Shown here: positions 25,324-34,640 of the stretch, one piece after another
Numbering within the stretch: position 1 is the stretch's first letter
How the letters are laid out: each line of letters opens with the position of its first letter
Assembly (NCBI GenBank): GCA_029213195.1
Contig: JARGNI010000027.1
Span: 1-64,000 of the forward strand
From: Verrucomicrobiales bacterium
GTDB taxonomy: Bacteria > Verrucomicrobiota > Verrucomicrobiia > Verrucomicrobiales > DEV007
Length of the DNA: 64,000 bases
Direction of reading: 5' to 3'
Position numbers and translations under genes: made by a program
The notes under the pieces: generated by a model
Told to the model about the DNA's origin: nothing
Database searches by the model: none
The model's input: only the letters and a program-made list of their open reading frames with translations

Positions 25324-26981
25324 CCAGACTCCCTCTTTGCATCGGCTTGTTCCTCCTGCTGGGACAGGTCTCGACTCGCGGAGAAGATTCTCCTCCGAAT
25401 ATCGTCTACATTATCGCGGATGATCAGACCTGGAGTGATTTTGGGTTCATGGGAAATGACCGTGTCTACACTCCGAATCTCGATGCTCTTGCCGAGAAGT
25501 CGCTCCGATTTCCCAATGGTTATCTCACGACCAGTGTTTGTCGGCCGTCACTCGTCACCCTGCTGACAGGGCTCTACCCGCATCAGCACAGGGTCCATTT
25601 CAATCACGGTCCTCCCGGCAATTCGGGATACAACAAGATGACTTCGAAGAAGATCTACGAAGAGACTCGAGCGAAGGAGTTTGAACTGATCCGGGAGGTG
25701 GAGACGCTTCCGCAGATCCTGACCGAGCGCCTGGGATACCGTTGTCTGCAGACGGGCAAGTTCTGGGAAGGTCACCATCGCAACGGGGGGTTCTCCGATG
25801 GGATGACGACCTTCACCGCTCCCCCGGAGGGTCAGGATTTTGGAGGGGTGCGTCGCCTCGCCAATGGCGAAAGAGTGGCTCACGGAAACGGGGATGTCGG
25901 TCTCCAGATCGGGCGGGAAACGATGGAGCCGATTGAAACGTTTATCACCGATTGCGAGACAGAGAAATTCCCATGGATGGTCTGGTATGCGCCTTATCTT
26001 CCCCACCAGCCACACGACAGTCCCGAGCAATACTACGATCTCGTCGAGAGCACTCCCGGGGTGAAGGATCACGAGATTCCCTACTATGCTGCGATTGCGC
26101 AGTTCGATGATACGGTCGGCGAGTTGCTCAAGATCGTCGAGGAAAGGTCAAATCTGGAGAACACCATCATCGTCTTTGTTTCCGACAATGGCTGGAGCCC
26201 GAGTGAGAGACCGGAGAAAAAGCGGCCCCAGGAGTTTGCCCACACGAAGACGAGTAAACGAGCTCCTTTCGATGAAGGCATCCGCAGCCCCATCCTGGTG
26301 CGATGGGATGGTAAGGTGAGCCCCGAAACGCGAACCGATCTGGTCAGCAGCATCGACATCGTTCCGACCCTGCTTGGCATGACGGGGATTCCGGAGCGTG
26401 CCAACGAGCTCCCCGGAAAAGACCTGAGGACGAAGCCCGAGCCGGATCGAGCCGTGTTCGGAGCGATCTATCCCGGGGATGCCAGTCGACTGCGACGACC
26501 GGATCGCGACGTCGCCTATCGGTGGGCGAGGAAAGGCGGTTACAAGCTGATCGTTCCCCGAGGGAAGAATCCTTGGGGCGCATACCTCAAAGGTCCTGCG
26601 CTCTATCATGTTCCCTCCGATCCTGGCGAGCAAAGAAACCTCATCTCGGATGAGTCTCTTCGTGACGAAATCCTGGATCTCGAGCGGGAGCTCGATGCCT
26701 GGTGGAACCCTGCTGATGCCGGTGCCGCGATCGCACAAAATCTAGTCGCGGTTTCCCAGGCGGCAGCGGCGGGAGGACTGTTTTTTGCGGTCGGAGCGGA
26801 GAACAACATCGATGCCGTCCTCCAGGCGATCGTCCGTGGAGGTCGAGTCGATGACGAGGAGAGCCCTTTCCACGGCATCTATTTCGGAACACCGCAGTTC
26901 GACGAGATCGATCTCGAGTCGGCGAAACGATATCTCAAGATCACGGATGGGCTCCTCGAGTATCAGAACCCGGGAAACTGA
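25320..26981 (+). CDS. Secreted sulfatase with atypical CRPSL active-site motif
   Basis: A 553-residue alkaline-phosphatase-superfamily sulfatase with a signal peptide (about residues 1-23). The metal-binding start PNIVYIIADDQTWSDFG and the second metal site IIVFVSDNGWSPSE are present. The formylglycine site reads SVCRPSLVTLLTG with Cys74, where the canonical C-x-P-x-R has Leu78 instead of Arg. It could still be modified, because related CRPSL sulfatases exist to my knowledge, but this is unproven. The substrate is probably a sulfated polysaccharide. The ATG at 25320 overlaps the lipid-kinase stop; an extended frame to 25068 lies inside that gene and is rejected. Confidence 0.87.
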   Translation: MTRLPLCIGLFLLLGQVSTRGEDSPPNIVYIIADDQTWSDFGFMGNDRVYTPNLDALAEKSLRFPNGYLTTSVCRPSLVTLLTGLYPHQHRVHFNHGPPGNSGYNKMTSKKIYEETRAKEFELIREVETLPQILTERLGYRCLQTGKFWEGHHRNGGFSDGMTTFTAPPEGQDFGGVRRLANGERVAHGNGDVGLQIGRETMEPIETFITDCETEKFPWMVWYAPYLPHQPHDSPEQYYDLVESTPGVKDHEIPYYAAIAQFDDTVGELLKIVEERSNLENTIIVFVSDNGWSPSERPEKKRPQEFAHTKTSKRAPFDEGIRSPILVRWDGKVSPETRTDLVSSIDIVPTLLGMTGIPERANELPGKDLRTKPEPDRAVFGAIYPGDASRLRRPDRDVAYRWARKGGYKLIVPRGKNPWGAYLKGPALYHVPSDPGEQRNLISDESLRDEILDLERELDAWWNPADAGAAIAQNLVAVSQAAAAGGLFFAVGAENNIDAVLQAIVRGGRVDDEESPFHGIYFGTPQFDEIDLESAKRYLKITDGLLEYQNPGN

Positions 26982-26997
26982 ACTTGGTGTGGAGAAG

Positions 26998-28155
26998 CTA
27001 GAGAAGCTCTTCGTAGAGCATCTCCACGAGATCGAGTGACTTTCGATTGGGGAGCACCCCGGTCTCCATCTGGTTCATGACATAGGCAAAGGAGACTCCA
27101 TGCTCGGGATCGGCAAAGGCGTGGCTTCCTCCGGCTCCGGGCTGGCCGTAGGCTCGGTGGGAGGGACCGAAAAGCCTTCTCACTTTTTCCCCTTTCTCAT
27201 CGAGCGGATCCTTCATGAATCCGGCGGCAAATGCCGTCGGGATTTGAAAGGTCTCATCGACTCCGGCCGTTTTCTGCGAACCAGCCATCTGGCAAATCGT
27301 TTTCGGAATGACCTGGACGCCGTCGAGGATTCCGCCCTGCAGAAGGACCTGGTAGAACTTGGCAATCCCATTCGCTGAACCAACCCCGCCGAGGGCGGGG
27401 AGGCCCGCCTGGAGAAACTCGGCCTTGTTGATATCGCTGAGCGCCCGCATGCCCGAGGGAGAGGAGAAGGCCTGAGCCGCGATCGAATCTGGATTCGTGA
27501 TCGCCTGGAAAAAGGGGAGTTCTTCGGGGTTCGGTTTCTGCACCTTGGGCGGAATGATCGTTGCGGTCCGCTCGAGATCTTCTGCGGTGAGACGCCCGAT
27601 GTGAAAATCGATCCGACAGGGATCGGCAATGCGTTCTCGCCAATAGACGCCGAGGGATGTGCCGTGCGTCACCCGTCTCACGATTTCCTCGAGGAGAAAT
27701 CCATAGGTCCGTGGGTGATACCCGTGGGAACGACGCGGTGTCCAATGCGGTTCCTGGGTTTCCAACGCCGCGACGACTTCGGTGTGCTGCAGGATGTGTG
27801 GACGTTTGTCAGGGTCGAGCGCGGGAAGCCCGGCTCGGTGAGCGAGAAGGTCGGCAAAGGTCAGCTTTCCTTCCCGTGCCGCCCTCAATTCGGGCCAGAC
27901 GTCGATGACGGGAGATTCGGGAGGGATCCCCGCCTTGTGGAGCGCGAGCAGGGTCGTGATGGCTGCAGGTCCCTTGGTCACCGACCAGACCGGGACGAGG
28001 GTGTCATCGGTCCAGGGAATGGTCTCTTCTTTATCCCTCCAGCCGTGGTGAAGCGAGATGATCTCTTTTCCATTCTGCCACACGGAGACCGAGGCACCCA
28101 ACTCGCCGGCTTCCGAAAAGTTCCGGAGGAAGCGATCTCTGAGTCGGGCGATCAT
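26998..28155 (-). CDS. Beta-lactamase-fold serine hydrolase (class C/EstB type)
   Basis: A 385-residue serine hydrolase of the beta-lactamase/transpeptidase superfamily. The S-x-x-K nucleophile motif is WSVTKGPAA (about residues 57-65), a tyrosine motif lies in SHGYHPRTYGFLL, and GQPGAGGSHAFADPEHG provides the third region. No signal peptide is evident, so it is probably a cytoplasmic esterase rather than a beta-lactamase. The start was set at ATG 28155, which overlaps the TPR gene stop as ATGA. It ends 16 bases from the convergent sulfatase gene. Confidence 0.85.
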   Translation of the reverse strand: MIARLRDRFLRNFSEAGELGASVSVWQNGKEIISLHHGWRDKEETIPWTDDTLVPVWSVTKGPAAITTLLALHKAGIPPESPVIDVWPELRAAREGKLTFADLLAHRAGLPALDPDKRPHILQHTEVVAALETQEPHWTPRRSHGYHPRTYGFLLEEIVRRVTHGTSLGVYWRERIADPCRIDFHIGRLTAEDLERTATIIPPKVQKPNPEELPFFQAITNPDSIAAQAFSSPSGMRALSDINKAEFLQAGLPALGGVGSANGIAKFYQVLLQGGILDGVQVIPKTICQMAGSQKTAGVDETFQIPTAFAAGFMKDPLDEKGEKVRRLFGPSHRAYGQPGAGGSHAFADPEHGVSFAYVMNQMETGVLPNRKSLDLVEMLYEELL

Positions 28156-28637
28156 GAGGGATTCTGATCGAGGATCCAGTCGCGGATCGAGGCAAGATCG
28201 GGGTCTTCGAGCGCTTTCTTCCGGTTCGCATTGTCCATCGAGAAAGACTCCTGCAACCAGGTCTGCGCGGCCTGGGTTCGCCCCTGGGCCAGCTCGTAGC
28301 AGGCGAGGTTGTAGAAGTAGACGGGTTCTTCTCGAAGCGTATCCGGTCCCGATTGGAGATGATCGATAGCCGCCTGGGTATTGCCTTGGGCGTGGAGACA
28401 ATAGGCTCCCTGGACGAAACCTGCGGGATGTTCGGGAAAGAGGTCGCAAAGATTCTCACTGAGCGATAGAGCGTCGTCGAACTGTCCGCGATCCATCATG
28501 ATGATGATTCGCAGTTCCTGCGCCTCGGGCGTTCCGCTTTGATCGGGGGTGAGCTTGGCGATCTCCTCGGTGGCGTCGTCGAGCATCCCGAGATCGATAT
28601 AGCCGCGGATCTTTTCTATCCAGGTCTGGTCATCCAT
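28152..28637 (-). CDS. TPR-like repeat protein
   Basis: A 161-residue all-helical protein with about three tetratricopeptide-like repeats (GYIDLGMLDDATEEIAKL, RGQFDDALSLSENLCDLFPE and NLACYELAQGRTQAAQTWLQ). It is probably a protein-interaction scaffold. The ATG at 28637 was chosen; a GTG ten codons upstream at 28667 is possible. It lies between the transglutaminase gene and the coupled serine hydrolase, but no partner is known. Confidence 0.78.
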   Translation of the reverse strand: MDDQTWIEKIRGYIDLGMLDDATEEIAKLTPDQSGTPEAQELRIIIMMDRGQFDDALSLSENLCDLFPEHPAGFVQGAYCLHAQGNTQAAIDHLQSGPDTLREEPVYFYNLACYELAQGRTQAAQTWLQESFSMDNANRKKALEDPDLASIRDWILDQNPS

Positions 28638-28670
28638 TGGCCGGGAATGAGCAGGGTTCTCCCTCACTTG

Positions 28671-30734
28671 TCAATCACGGAGGGCCGTGTCGTTCCATTC
28701 GGCAAGGGCACGGCGGATGGATTTTTCCTTCTCGGGGGAAGCCGGGGCTTCGACGTAACGGGTCTGGTAGTAGTAGTCGACTGCATTCTCGAAGCAGGAC
28801 GGCGTTTCGGGGCAGAGGTTCAGCCATTCCTGCCAGGTCATTCCCTCCTTCTTCGTGATGCCGAGCTGATTTCCACACTTCTCGAGAAGTTGCAGCATGT
28901 CGTTGAGGCGTGGAGAAATGCGATGGGCTGGGCCCTCGGATGGAGATTCGGTGTCCTTTCCTCCACGGCGTCGTTGCCATGTCAGGATCAGGCCGACGAG
29001 GAGGAATGCGAGAAAGGAGATCTCAAGGAAATAGTCGGAGAAGAGGATGACGAGATCGGTGATTCGATCCCGGTAGGGTCGACGTCCTCGCTCCAGCGTC
29101 CCGGCTCCTTCCGAAAGGTTGAGATAGCCATCGGATTCGAAATCGGCAAGCGAGGTCAGGCTGGGAACTCGAGGGGCGGCCGCCGAATCCTGGGGCGTAG
29201 CGTCGTAGATGACCCATTCGTTGTCTGGAGTGAGGATTTCAGCCCAGGCATGCGAGTCCTGATCTCGGAACGCGATCATCTTTCGTTCTCGATCCATCAT
29301 GCCGCCGGCGTAGCCATAGGCGACACGAGAAGGAATATCCGAAGCGCGAAGCATCAGGACTGCGGCAGCCGCATAGATCTCGCAGTGGCCCTCCTTCTCT
29401 CCGAAAAGAAGGTTTCCGATCGGGGTTTCGTCGGGTGGGGTCTCGTACTCGAGCGTGTAGGAGGTCTCGTTTTGCAGTCGATTCCGAATCTCCCGGACCG
29501 CGTCCGTCTTCGAAAGTTCTTCCGCAAGTGCACGGATTCGTCCCGCGAGGGGAGAGGGAGGAAGATTCAGGTAGAGTCCCGGGGCATCGGGTCGAACCAG
29601 GGCGCTCGAGGAATAGGGTTTCAGGTCGGGTCGAGAGATGGGAGTGATCGCTTCGTATCGAAATCCCTGTGCCTCTTCCGGGGGCGTGAGCTGATACCAG
29701 GAGTCGGCATACTCGTAGACCGCTGATACAGAGAGCGTGGAGCTTTGCGGGAGCAATGGGATCGCATTCGCGGCATCCTTCCGTGTGTAGACGGAATAAG
29801 AGGCGACGGGGGATTCCGGAGAAGAGGACAAGGTGACGGCCAGGTCCTCTACTTCGTCGTCGCCATCATAGATCCATCGACCACTTCGGATCGGTGCGAT
29901 GAGTTCGTCGCTTTCGAACACGGAGACGGTCGAAGTTCTCAGGTAGACGGGTTCGCTGCGCCAGGTTGCGAACAAGGTAGGGGACTTTGTCTGTAGGACG
30001 ATTCGGACCTGGCCGTCGAACTGGATGTCCGTTTCGCGAGGGAGACGTCTCGCCCCTCCGCCGGCGTCGCCGGTTTGCCCGAGAGGGGCAGGGCGCCGCA
30101 AACCAGCTGATTCGGAAAGTTGGCTGTCATCGTTGCGAAAGTATTCCGAAACTCGAAGGATCCCCTGATCTACCCCCAGCGCTACTCCACTGAGAACCAA
30201 GGCTGTCGCGATCGCCGAGCCAAAGGTCAGAGCGGGGTTTCTTTTTCCCAGGAAAAGACCCGCCAGGGTCCAGGCGATCGGCAGCGCAGCGATCGGCAAT
30301 ACCTGCCATTCCTCGTAGTCATAGTATTCCGTTGTCAGGCTGGCCGAGAAAATGAGGAGAAACCCCGCGAGGGCGGGGATCTGGGCGATGTATCGAGACT
30401 CGGTCGAGGAAGGGTTGGAGAAGAGAATCGCCAGCGAGGTCGACACCCAGACGAGGGCCATCCCGAGATGGAATCCAAAAGGAAGATCGGCGCGGAAGGC
30501 AAACGCCAACCCGGTTCGAAAGAGGTGGATCTCCGCGAGCATCGCGAGCAGGCCGAGGAAGGAAAAGAGAATTGTGACGACAATCCCCTCGGAGGTTGGG
30601 CGCTGAAGGAGTTTCGCGATCCAGGCGAGCAGGGGGAAGAGGAGACTGAAACCCATGGGGATGGGCGATCCCGACAACATCCACGCAACGAAACCGGCGA
30701 GGAACACCCCGAGAAGTTGGATCGCTCGCTCCAT
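28671..30734 (-). CDS. TgpA-like transglutaminase-domain membrane protein
   Basis: A 687-residue protein. The first 190 residues contain about six membrane helices (DUF3488-like). A periplasmic region follows with a transglutaminase core: KEGHCEIYAAAAVLMLRA (catalytic cysteine), then DSHAWAEI (histidine) and YDATPQ (aspartate). A further helix near residue 570 and a C-terminal cytoplasmic tail resembling DUF4129 complete the TgpA plan. With MoxR and DUF58 genes directly upstream, it forms the conserved MoxR-DUF58-TgpA group. Its start overlaps the DUF58 stop by one base (TGATG). Confidence 0.87.
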   Translation of the reverse strand: MERAIQLLGVFLAGFVAWMLSGSPIPMGFSLLFPLLAWIAKLLQRPTSEGIVVTILFSFLGLLAMLAEIHLFRTGLAFAFRADLPFGFHLGMALVWVSTSLAILFSNPSSTESRYIAQIPALAGFLLIFSASLTTEYYDYEEWQVLPIAALPIAWTLAGLFLGKRNPALTFGSAIATALVLSGVALGVDQGILRVSEYFRNDDSQLSESAGLRRPAPLGQTGDAGGGARRLPRETDIQFDGQVRIVLQTKSPTLFATWRSEPVYLRTSTVSVFESDELIAPIRSGRWIYDGDDEVEDLAVTLSSSPESPVASYSVYTRKDAANAIPLLPQSSTLSVSAVYEYADSWYQLTPPEEAQGFRYEAITPISRPDLKPYSSSALVRPDAPGLYLNLPPSPLAGRIRALAEELSKTDAVREIRNRLQNETSYTLEYETPPDETPIGNLLFGEKEGHCEIYAAAAVLMLRASDIPSRVAYGYAGGMMDRERKMIAFRDQDSHAWAEILTPDNEWVIYDATPQDSAAAPRVPSLTSLADFESDGYLNLSEGAGTLERGRRPYRDRITDLVILFSDYFLEISFLAFLLVGLILTWQRRRGGKDTESPSEGPAHRISPRLNDMLQLLEKCGNQLGITKKEGMTWQEWLNLCPETPSCFENAVDYYYQTRYVEAPASPEKEKSIRRALAEWNDTALRD

Positions 30735-31891
30735 CAGGATGCCCTCCTTCTTGTAGCGGTGACGGTGGGTTTGCGAGAGAGTGCGACCGAGGTGGCGTCG
30801 ACCAGCGTCAGGCTCGGGGCGACGGAGGAAAGTTCAGATTCCCAGTGCTCCCGGGCGACGTCGCTGAGAAGAAAGACTTCATCGCAATTTTCCAGGCCTG
30901 CCGCGGATTGCAGGAGATCTTTCACCTGGACGAGATGAACCCGCTTGAGAGTCGCCAGATTGAGCAAGGCCGCGTCGAAGTCTCCACGGTTTCTCAGGAC
31001 CTGTGTCCTGCCTCCTGCCTGCCGCAGTTCCACTTCGATTCCTGCCTGGCGAAACCGGTAGAGAAGTCCGGCAAGAATTCTCAACATCTGCTCGAAGGCT
31101 TCCGGGATGACGAGATCTCCCCCGGGAGAAAAGGAGTGGAGGAGAATGCCGTAGCGATAGGGAAGAGGACGCGGCGGGTCGGGTTCGCGGACGAGCAGTT
31201 CTCCTCCTCGGAGAGTCGAAGGCCAATGAATGCTGCGAATGGGGTCTCCGTGTTGAAACTCTCGCAGGAGACGGAACTCGGCGACGGGATCGGGCTGACC
31301 GGTGATGTGGTTCACCGAGGATAGACGCCCCGCGAGATGGCGAAGGAGAGGCGAGGGCAGAAAGGGATCCGGAAGGACGGAGAGCGGGCGTGCTGTCATT
31401 TCCGGATGGACATTCGAAGATTCGAATTTCCCGGAAGTCCGGACGGTGAACCATCCCAGGGGCCAGGTCGAGGAGATCGACCAGTTGGGGAATCGATATT
31501 GTCCTCGCATACCGATTCGAGCGGGATAGGAAAGTGTCAGGGACTTCGCTGTCGAAGGTATTGGGAAGACCTGTGGCTTCTCATTGGAGAGAGGATCCCG
31601 AAACTGAATCTCCGCGCCGGGTCGCCGGGCGGGATCGAGGAGGACACGGGTTTCGACTGCGAAACTGCGACCGGTCCAGGCATGCGAGGGAAGCCCTCGA
31701 GAAAATCGGATTCCGGAAACGGCTCGGATGCTAGCAAAACGACAAAAAAGCCAGAGTATCGCGCCGATCAATCCTGCCAGGAAGAGAAAGGGAGAGAGGA
31801 GAATCGCTCCAAAGAGAAGAGCCGCTCCGCTGGCAAAAGAAACGAGAAAGCCGAGAGGAGTGGTGGAAACTTCGGGACCCGCAGCATTCAT
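30734..31891 (-). CDS. DUF58 domain protein
   Basis: A 385-residue protein with two N-terminal membrane helices (about residues 10-50) and a DUF58 domain with the signature GDPIRSIHWPSTLRGGELLVRE around residues 222-243. DUF58 proteins nearly always accompany MoxR AAA+ ATPases and resemble von Willebrand A-type partners whose assembly is thought to be driven by the ATPase. It lies 11 bases downstream of the MoxR gene and overlaps the transglutaminase gene, so all three are one operon. Confidence 0.86.
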   Translation of the reverse strand: MNAAGPEVSTTPLGFLVSFASGAALLFGAILLSPFLFLAGLIGAILWLFCRFASIRAVSGIRFSRGLPSHAWTGRSFAVETRVLLDPARRPGAEIQFRDPLSNEKPQVFPIPSTAKSLTLSYPARIGMRGQYRFPNWSISSTWPLGWFTVRTSGKFESSNVHPEMTARPLSVLPDPFLPSPLLRHLAGRLSSVNHITGQPDPVAEFRLLREFQHGDPIRSIHWPSTLRGGELLVREPDPPRPLPYRYGILLHSFSPGGDLVIPEAFEQMLRILAGLLYRFRQAGIEVELRQAGGRTQVLRNRGDFDAALLNLATLKRVHLVQVKDLLQSAAGLENCDEVFLLSDVAREHWESELSSVAPSLTLVDATSVALSRKPTVTATRRRAS

Positions 31892-31902
31892 CGCGAGAAA
31901 GA

Positions 31903-32868
31903 CTATTCCACGGATACGGAGTCTCGCAAATCGGCGAGGTGAAGTCGGAGCGCGGCAGCGCGGCGGTTGGATTCGTCCTGGCCGTAGTCTTCTTCCCCGC
32001 GCTGGATTCGGTGAAAGAGAGTCGGGAGGAATGCGCGTTTCACATCGTCAGGATAGACGGCGGGATGCTCGGAGAGAAGGGCGAAAGCCTGCGCAAGCCG
32101 CATCAGGGAGATCGCTCCCCGGTTGCTGATTGCCGTATTCAACTCGGGGTGAGTGCGCACTGCATCGCAGAGCCTCACGACATAGTGAGAAATCTCTTTC
32201 GATACGGGAATGTCGCGAACCTTCTTCTGCCAGGCTTCGACCTGGGCGAGATCGAGAGAAGGGATGTCGTCCGTTGATGGGGTTTCCTTCTCGGTGGCGG
32301 GAGAGGGATCATTCGCGTGTTTCAGGAGGATGTTGGCGCGGGTCTCCCGGTCAGGGAGGCTCATCTCGATGGAGACGAGGAATCGGTCCAGTTGGGGAGC
32401 GGGGAGGGGGAAGGTTCCGGCACTGTGGCGATTGTTTCGGGTCGCGATGACGGTGAACACGGGCGGCAGCGAACGCGTCACCCCGTCCGTCGTGACCTGG
32501 CCTTCGTTCATGCACTCGAGAAGGGCACTCTGGATTCGAGGACTGGCTCGATTGATTTCATCTGCAAGGAGGAGGTTGGCAAAGACAGGGCCTTCGATGA
32601 ATTCGAACTCTCCTTTGTCCTGTCGGTAGATCGAATACCCGACAAGATCCGCGGGAAGCAGGTCGGGGGTGAACTGAACGCGACGGAATTCGCCATGGAT
32701 GGCGGCTGAGAGCGATTTCGCGAGGGTCGTCTTTCCGACTCCGGGAGGTCCCTCAATGAGGACATGCCCGCCGGCGAGGAGGGCGGCGATCAGTTCCTCC
32801 ACCGCGGCCTCCGCACCAAGCACGGAGCGATTCAGATGGGCTTGCAGTTCTCGAAGGGGCGCGTCCAC
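31903..32868 (-). CDS. MoxR family AAA+ ATPase
   Basis: A 321-residue MoxR-type AAA+ ATPase. Walker A is GPPGVGKTTL, Walker B LLADEINRASP, sensor 1 VIATRNN, and the arginine finger region LPAPQLDRF is present; a C-terminal lid follows. These ATPases act as chaperones for the maturation of complexes encoded with them. The start was set at GTG 32868 (VDAPLRELQ), 11 bases after the argS stop; a longer frame reaches into argS. The order argS, moxR, DUF58, transglutaminase suggests the group shares the argS transcript. Confidence 0.87.
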   Translation of the reverse strand: MDAPLRELQAHLNRSVLGAEAAVEELIAALLAGGHVLIEGPPGVGKTTLAKSLSAAIHGEFRRVQFTPDLLPADLVGYSIYRQDKGEFEFIEGPVFANLLLADEINRASPRIQSALLECMNEGQVTTDGVTRSLPPVFTVIATRNNRHSAGTFPLPAPQLDRFLVSIEMSLPDRETRANILLKHANDPSPATEKETPSTDDIPSLDLAQVEAWQKKVRDIPVSKEISHYVVRLCDAVRTHPELNTAISNRGAISLMRLAQAFALLSEHPAVYPDDVKRAFLPTLFHRIQRGEEDYGQDESNRRAAALRLHLADLRDSVSVE

Positions 32869-32879
32869 GATACAGGGGA

Positions 32880-34610
32880 TTACATTTTTTCCGTCGTCTT
32901 GATTCCGAGAAGTCCGAGTCCACAACGAAGGATTCGACCGGTCAATTCACAAAGAGCGAGACGCGACTCGCGGACCGCGCCTTCTTCTTTCAGGACGGGG
33001 CAGGCTTCCCAGAATTTGTGGTAGGCTACGGCCACTTCGTAGAGATAGGCGGCAAGGGTATTGGGACGAAAGTCGGCGAGGACGGCAGGAACCGTTTCGG
33101 CAAACTGGGCCAGCTTGAGGACGAGATCTTTCTCGGCGTCGGCGGTAAGCTGGATCGCGCCACCGGGCTCGTAATCGCTACCCAGCTTCCGGAAAATGGC
33201 CCGCGTCCGCACATAGGCGTTGAGGAGATACGGAGCGGTGTTGCCCTTGAGAGCCAGCATCGTGTCCCAGTCGAAAATGTAGTCGGTCATCCGATACTGA
33301 CTGAGCTCGGCATACTTGACCGACCCGATTCCGATGATCTCTGCGATCTCGGCTTTCTCCTCATCCGAGAAATCGGGGTTCTTTTCCTCGACGATGCCAC
33401 GAGCTCTCTCGACGGCTTCGGCGAGAACGTCGGCGAGCTGAACGGTATCTCCGGAGCGGGTCCGGAGCATCTTTCGATCTTTTCCGAGGATGGATCCAAA
33501 GGGGATAAACTGGAGATCTGCCTCCTGTCCGCGCTTCTTGGAAATCCGAAAGATCTGGTCAAAGTGGAGTTGCTGTGGGGCTCCGACGATGTACCAGATC
33601 GCATCGGCATCGAGTTCTTCGATCCGGTAGTCGATCGTGGCCAGATCGGTCGTGGCGTAGAGAAACCCTCCGTCCGATTTCCGGATCAGGGCTGGTTTGT
33701 CGGCCATCTGCTCGACTTCGGGAAAGAACACGCAGATCGCTCCGTCCGACTCTTCGGCGATTCCGCTGGCAATGAGGTCTTCGACAAGAGGGGCGAGGCG
33801 ATCGTTGTAGAAACTTTCGCCCAACCAGTGATCAAACTCGACATCGAGGCGGTCGTAGATTTTCTGCAGCCCGATCTTCGAGAGTTCGATACAACGCTCC
33901 CAGATCGCGAGGTTCTCTTTGTCACCCGCCTGCAATTTGACGAGCTCGCTCTTGCACTCTTCGCGGAGCGCTTCGTCTTCCTTGGTCTTGGCATTGACCT
34001 CACGATAGATGCGAAGGAGTTCGGGAATCGGATCGGATTCGAGAGCCGCTTCATCGAGAAGATTCTTCCAACCCCAGAGAATCATCCCGAACTGGGTTCC
34101 CCAGTCGCCGATGTGATTGTCCGAGAGAACCTTGTGACCGAGAAACTTGGCGACCCGAGTGAGGCTGTCCCCGAGGATGGTGCTCCGGATGTGCCCCACG
34201 TGCATGGGCTTGGCCACATTGGGGGCGGAAAAGTCGGCTACGATGGTCTGGCGAGTGTCCGTCTTGCTGACACCCAGTCTCTCCTCGTCGGCGAGGAGTT
34301 CCTGGAAGCGAGACTCGAGGAATCCGGTCTGGAGCCGGAAATTGATGAAGCCGGGGCCAGCGATCTCCGGTTTTTCGCAAAGCTCTCCGCCCTCGAAGTG
34401 ATCGATGACGATCCCCGCGAGCTCTCGCGGATTTTTCTTCAGCTGCTTGGCCAGCACCATGGCCGCATTGCTCTGATAATCGCCAAACTGGCGATTCTGG
34501 GCCTGGTCGATCTGGGCGACGAAGTTTTCCGGCAGGTCAGAAGCGAACTCGCTCGCGGCGAGAGCCGCGTTGAGACGAGTCGATAAGAGATCGGCAATGG
34601 TCTGGGACAT
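32880..34610 (-). CDS. argS: Arginyl-tRNA synthetase
   Basis: A 576-residue class I synthetase that charges tRNA-Arg. The N-terminal Add1 domain (about 1-110) is followed by the catalytic core with the HIGH-type motif PMHVGHIRSTILGDSL and later SGDTVQLADVLAEAVERARG; the C-terminal DALR anticodon-binding domain includes KGNTAPYLLNAYVRTRAI. Length matches the family. It is the first gene of the minus run leading to moxR; the PTS IIA gene lies 30 bases upstream. Confidence 0.96.
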   Translation of the reverse strand: MSQTIADLLSTRLNAALAASEFASDLPENFVAQIDQAQNRQFGDYQSNAAMVLAKQLKKNPRELAGIVIDHFEGGELCEKPEIAGPGFINFRLQTGFLESRFQELLADEERLGVSKTDTRQTIVADFSAPNVAKPMHVGHIRSTILGDSLTRVAKFLGHKVLSDNHIGDWGTQFGMILWGWKNLLDEAALESDPIPELLRIYREVNAKTKEDEALREECKSELVKLQAGDKENLAIWERCIELSKIGLQKIYDRLDVEFDHWLGESFYNDRLAPLVEDLIASGIAEESDGAICVFFPEVEQMADKPALIRKSDGGFLYATTDLATIDYRIEELDADAIWYIVGAPQQLHFDQIFRISKKRGQEADLQFIPFGSILGKDRKMLRTRSGDTVQLADVLAEAVERARGIVEEKNPDFSDEEKAEIAEIIGIGSVKYAELSQYRMTDYIFDWDTMLALKGNTAPYLLNAYVRTRAIFRKLGSDYEPGGAIQLTADAEKDLVLKLAQFAETVPAVLADFRPNTLAAYLYEVAVAYHKFWEACPVLKEEGAVRESRLALCELTGRILRCGLGLLGIKTTEKM

Positions 34611-34640
34611 TTTCAGTATCAGGAAAAAGGGGCGAGAAAA

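Noticed and set aside
26998-28155. Antibiotic-resistance beta-lactamase
   Set aside because: The serine hydrolase lacks a signal peptide and resembles EstB-type esterases; a resistance role is not supported.
33018-34586. A 522-residue frame antisense to argS
   Set aside because: argS motifs are clear on the minus strand; the antisense frame is a compositional shadow.
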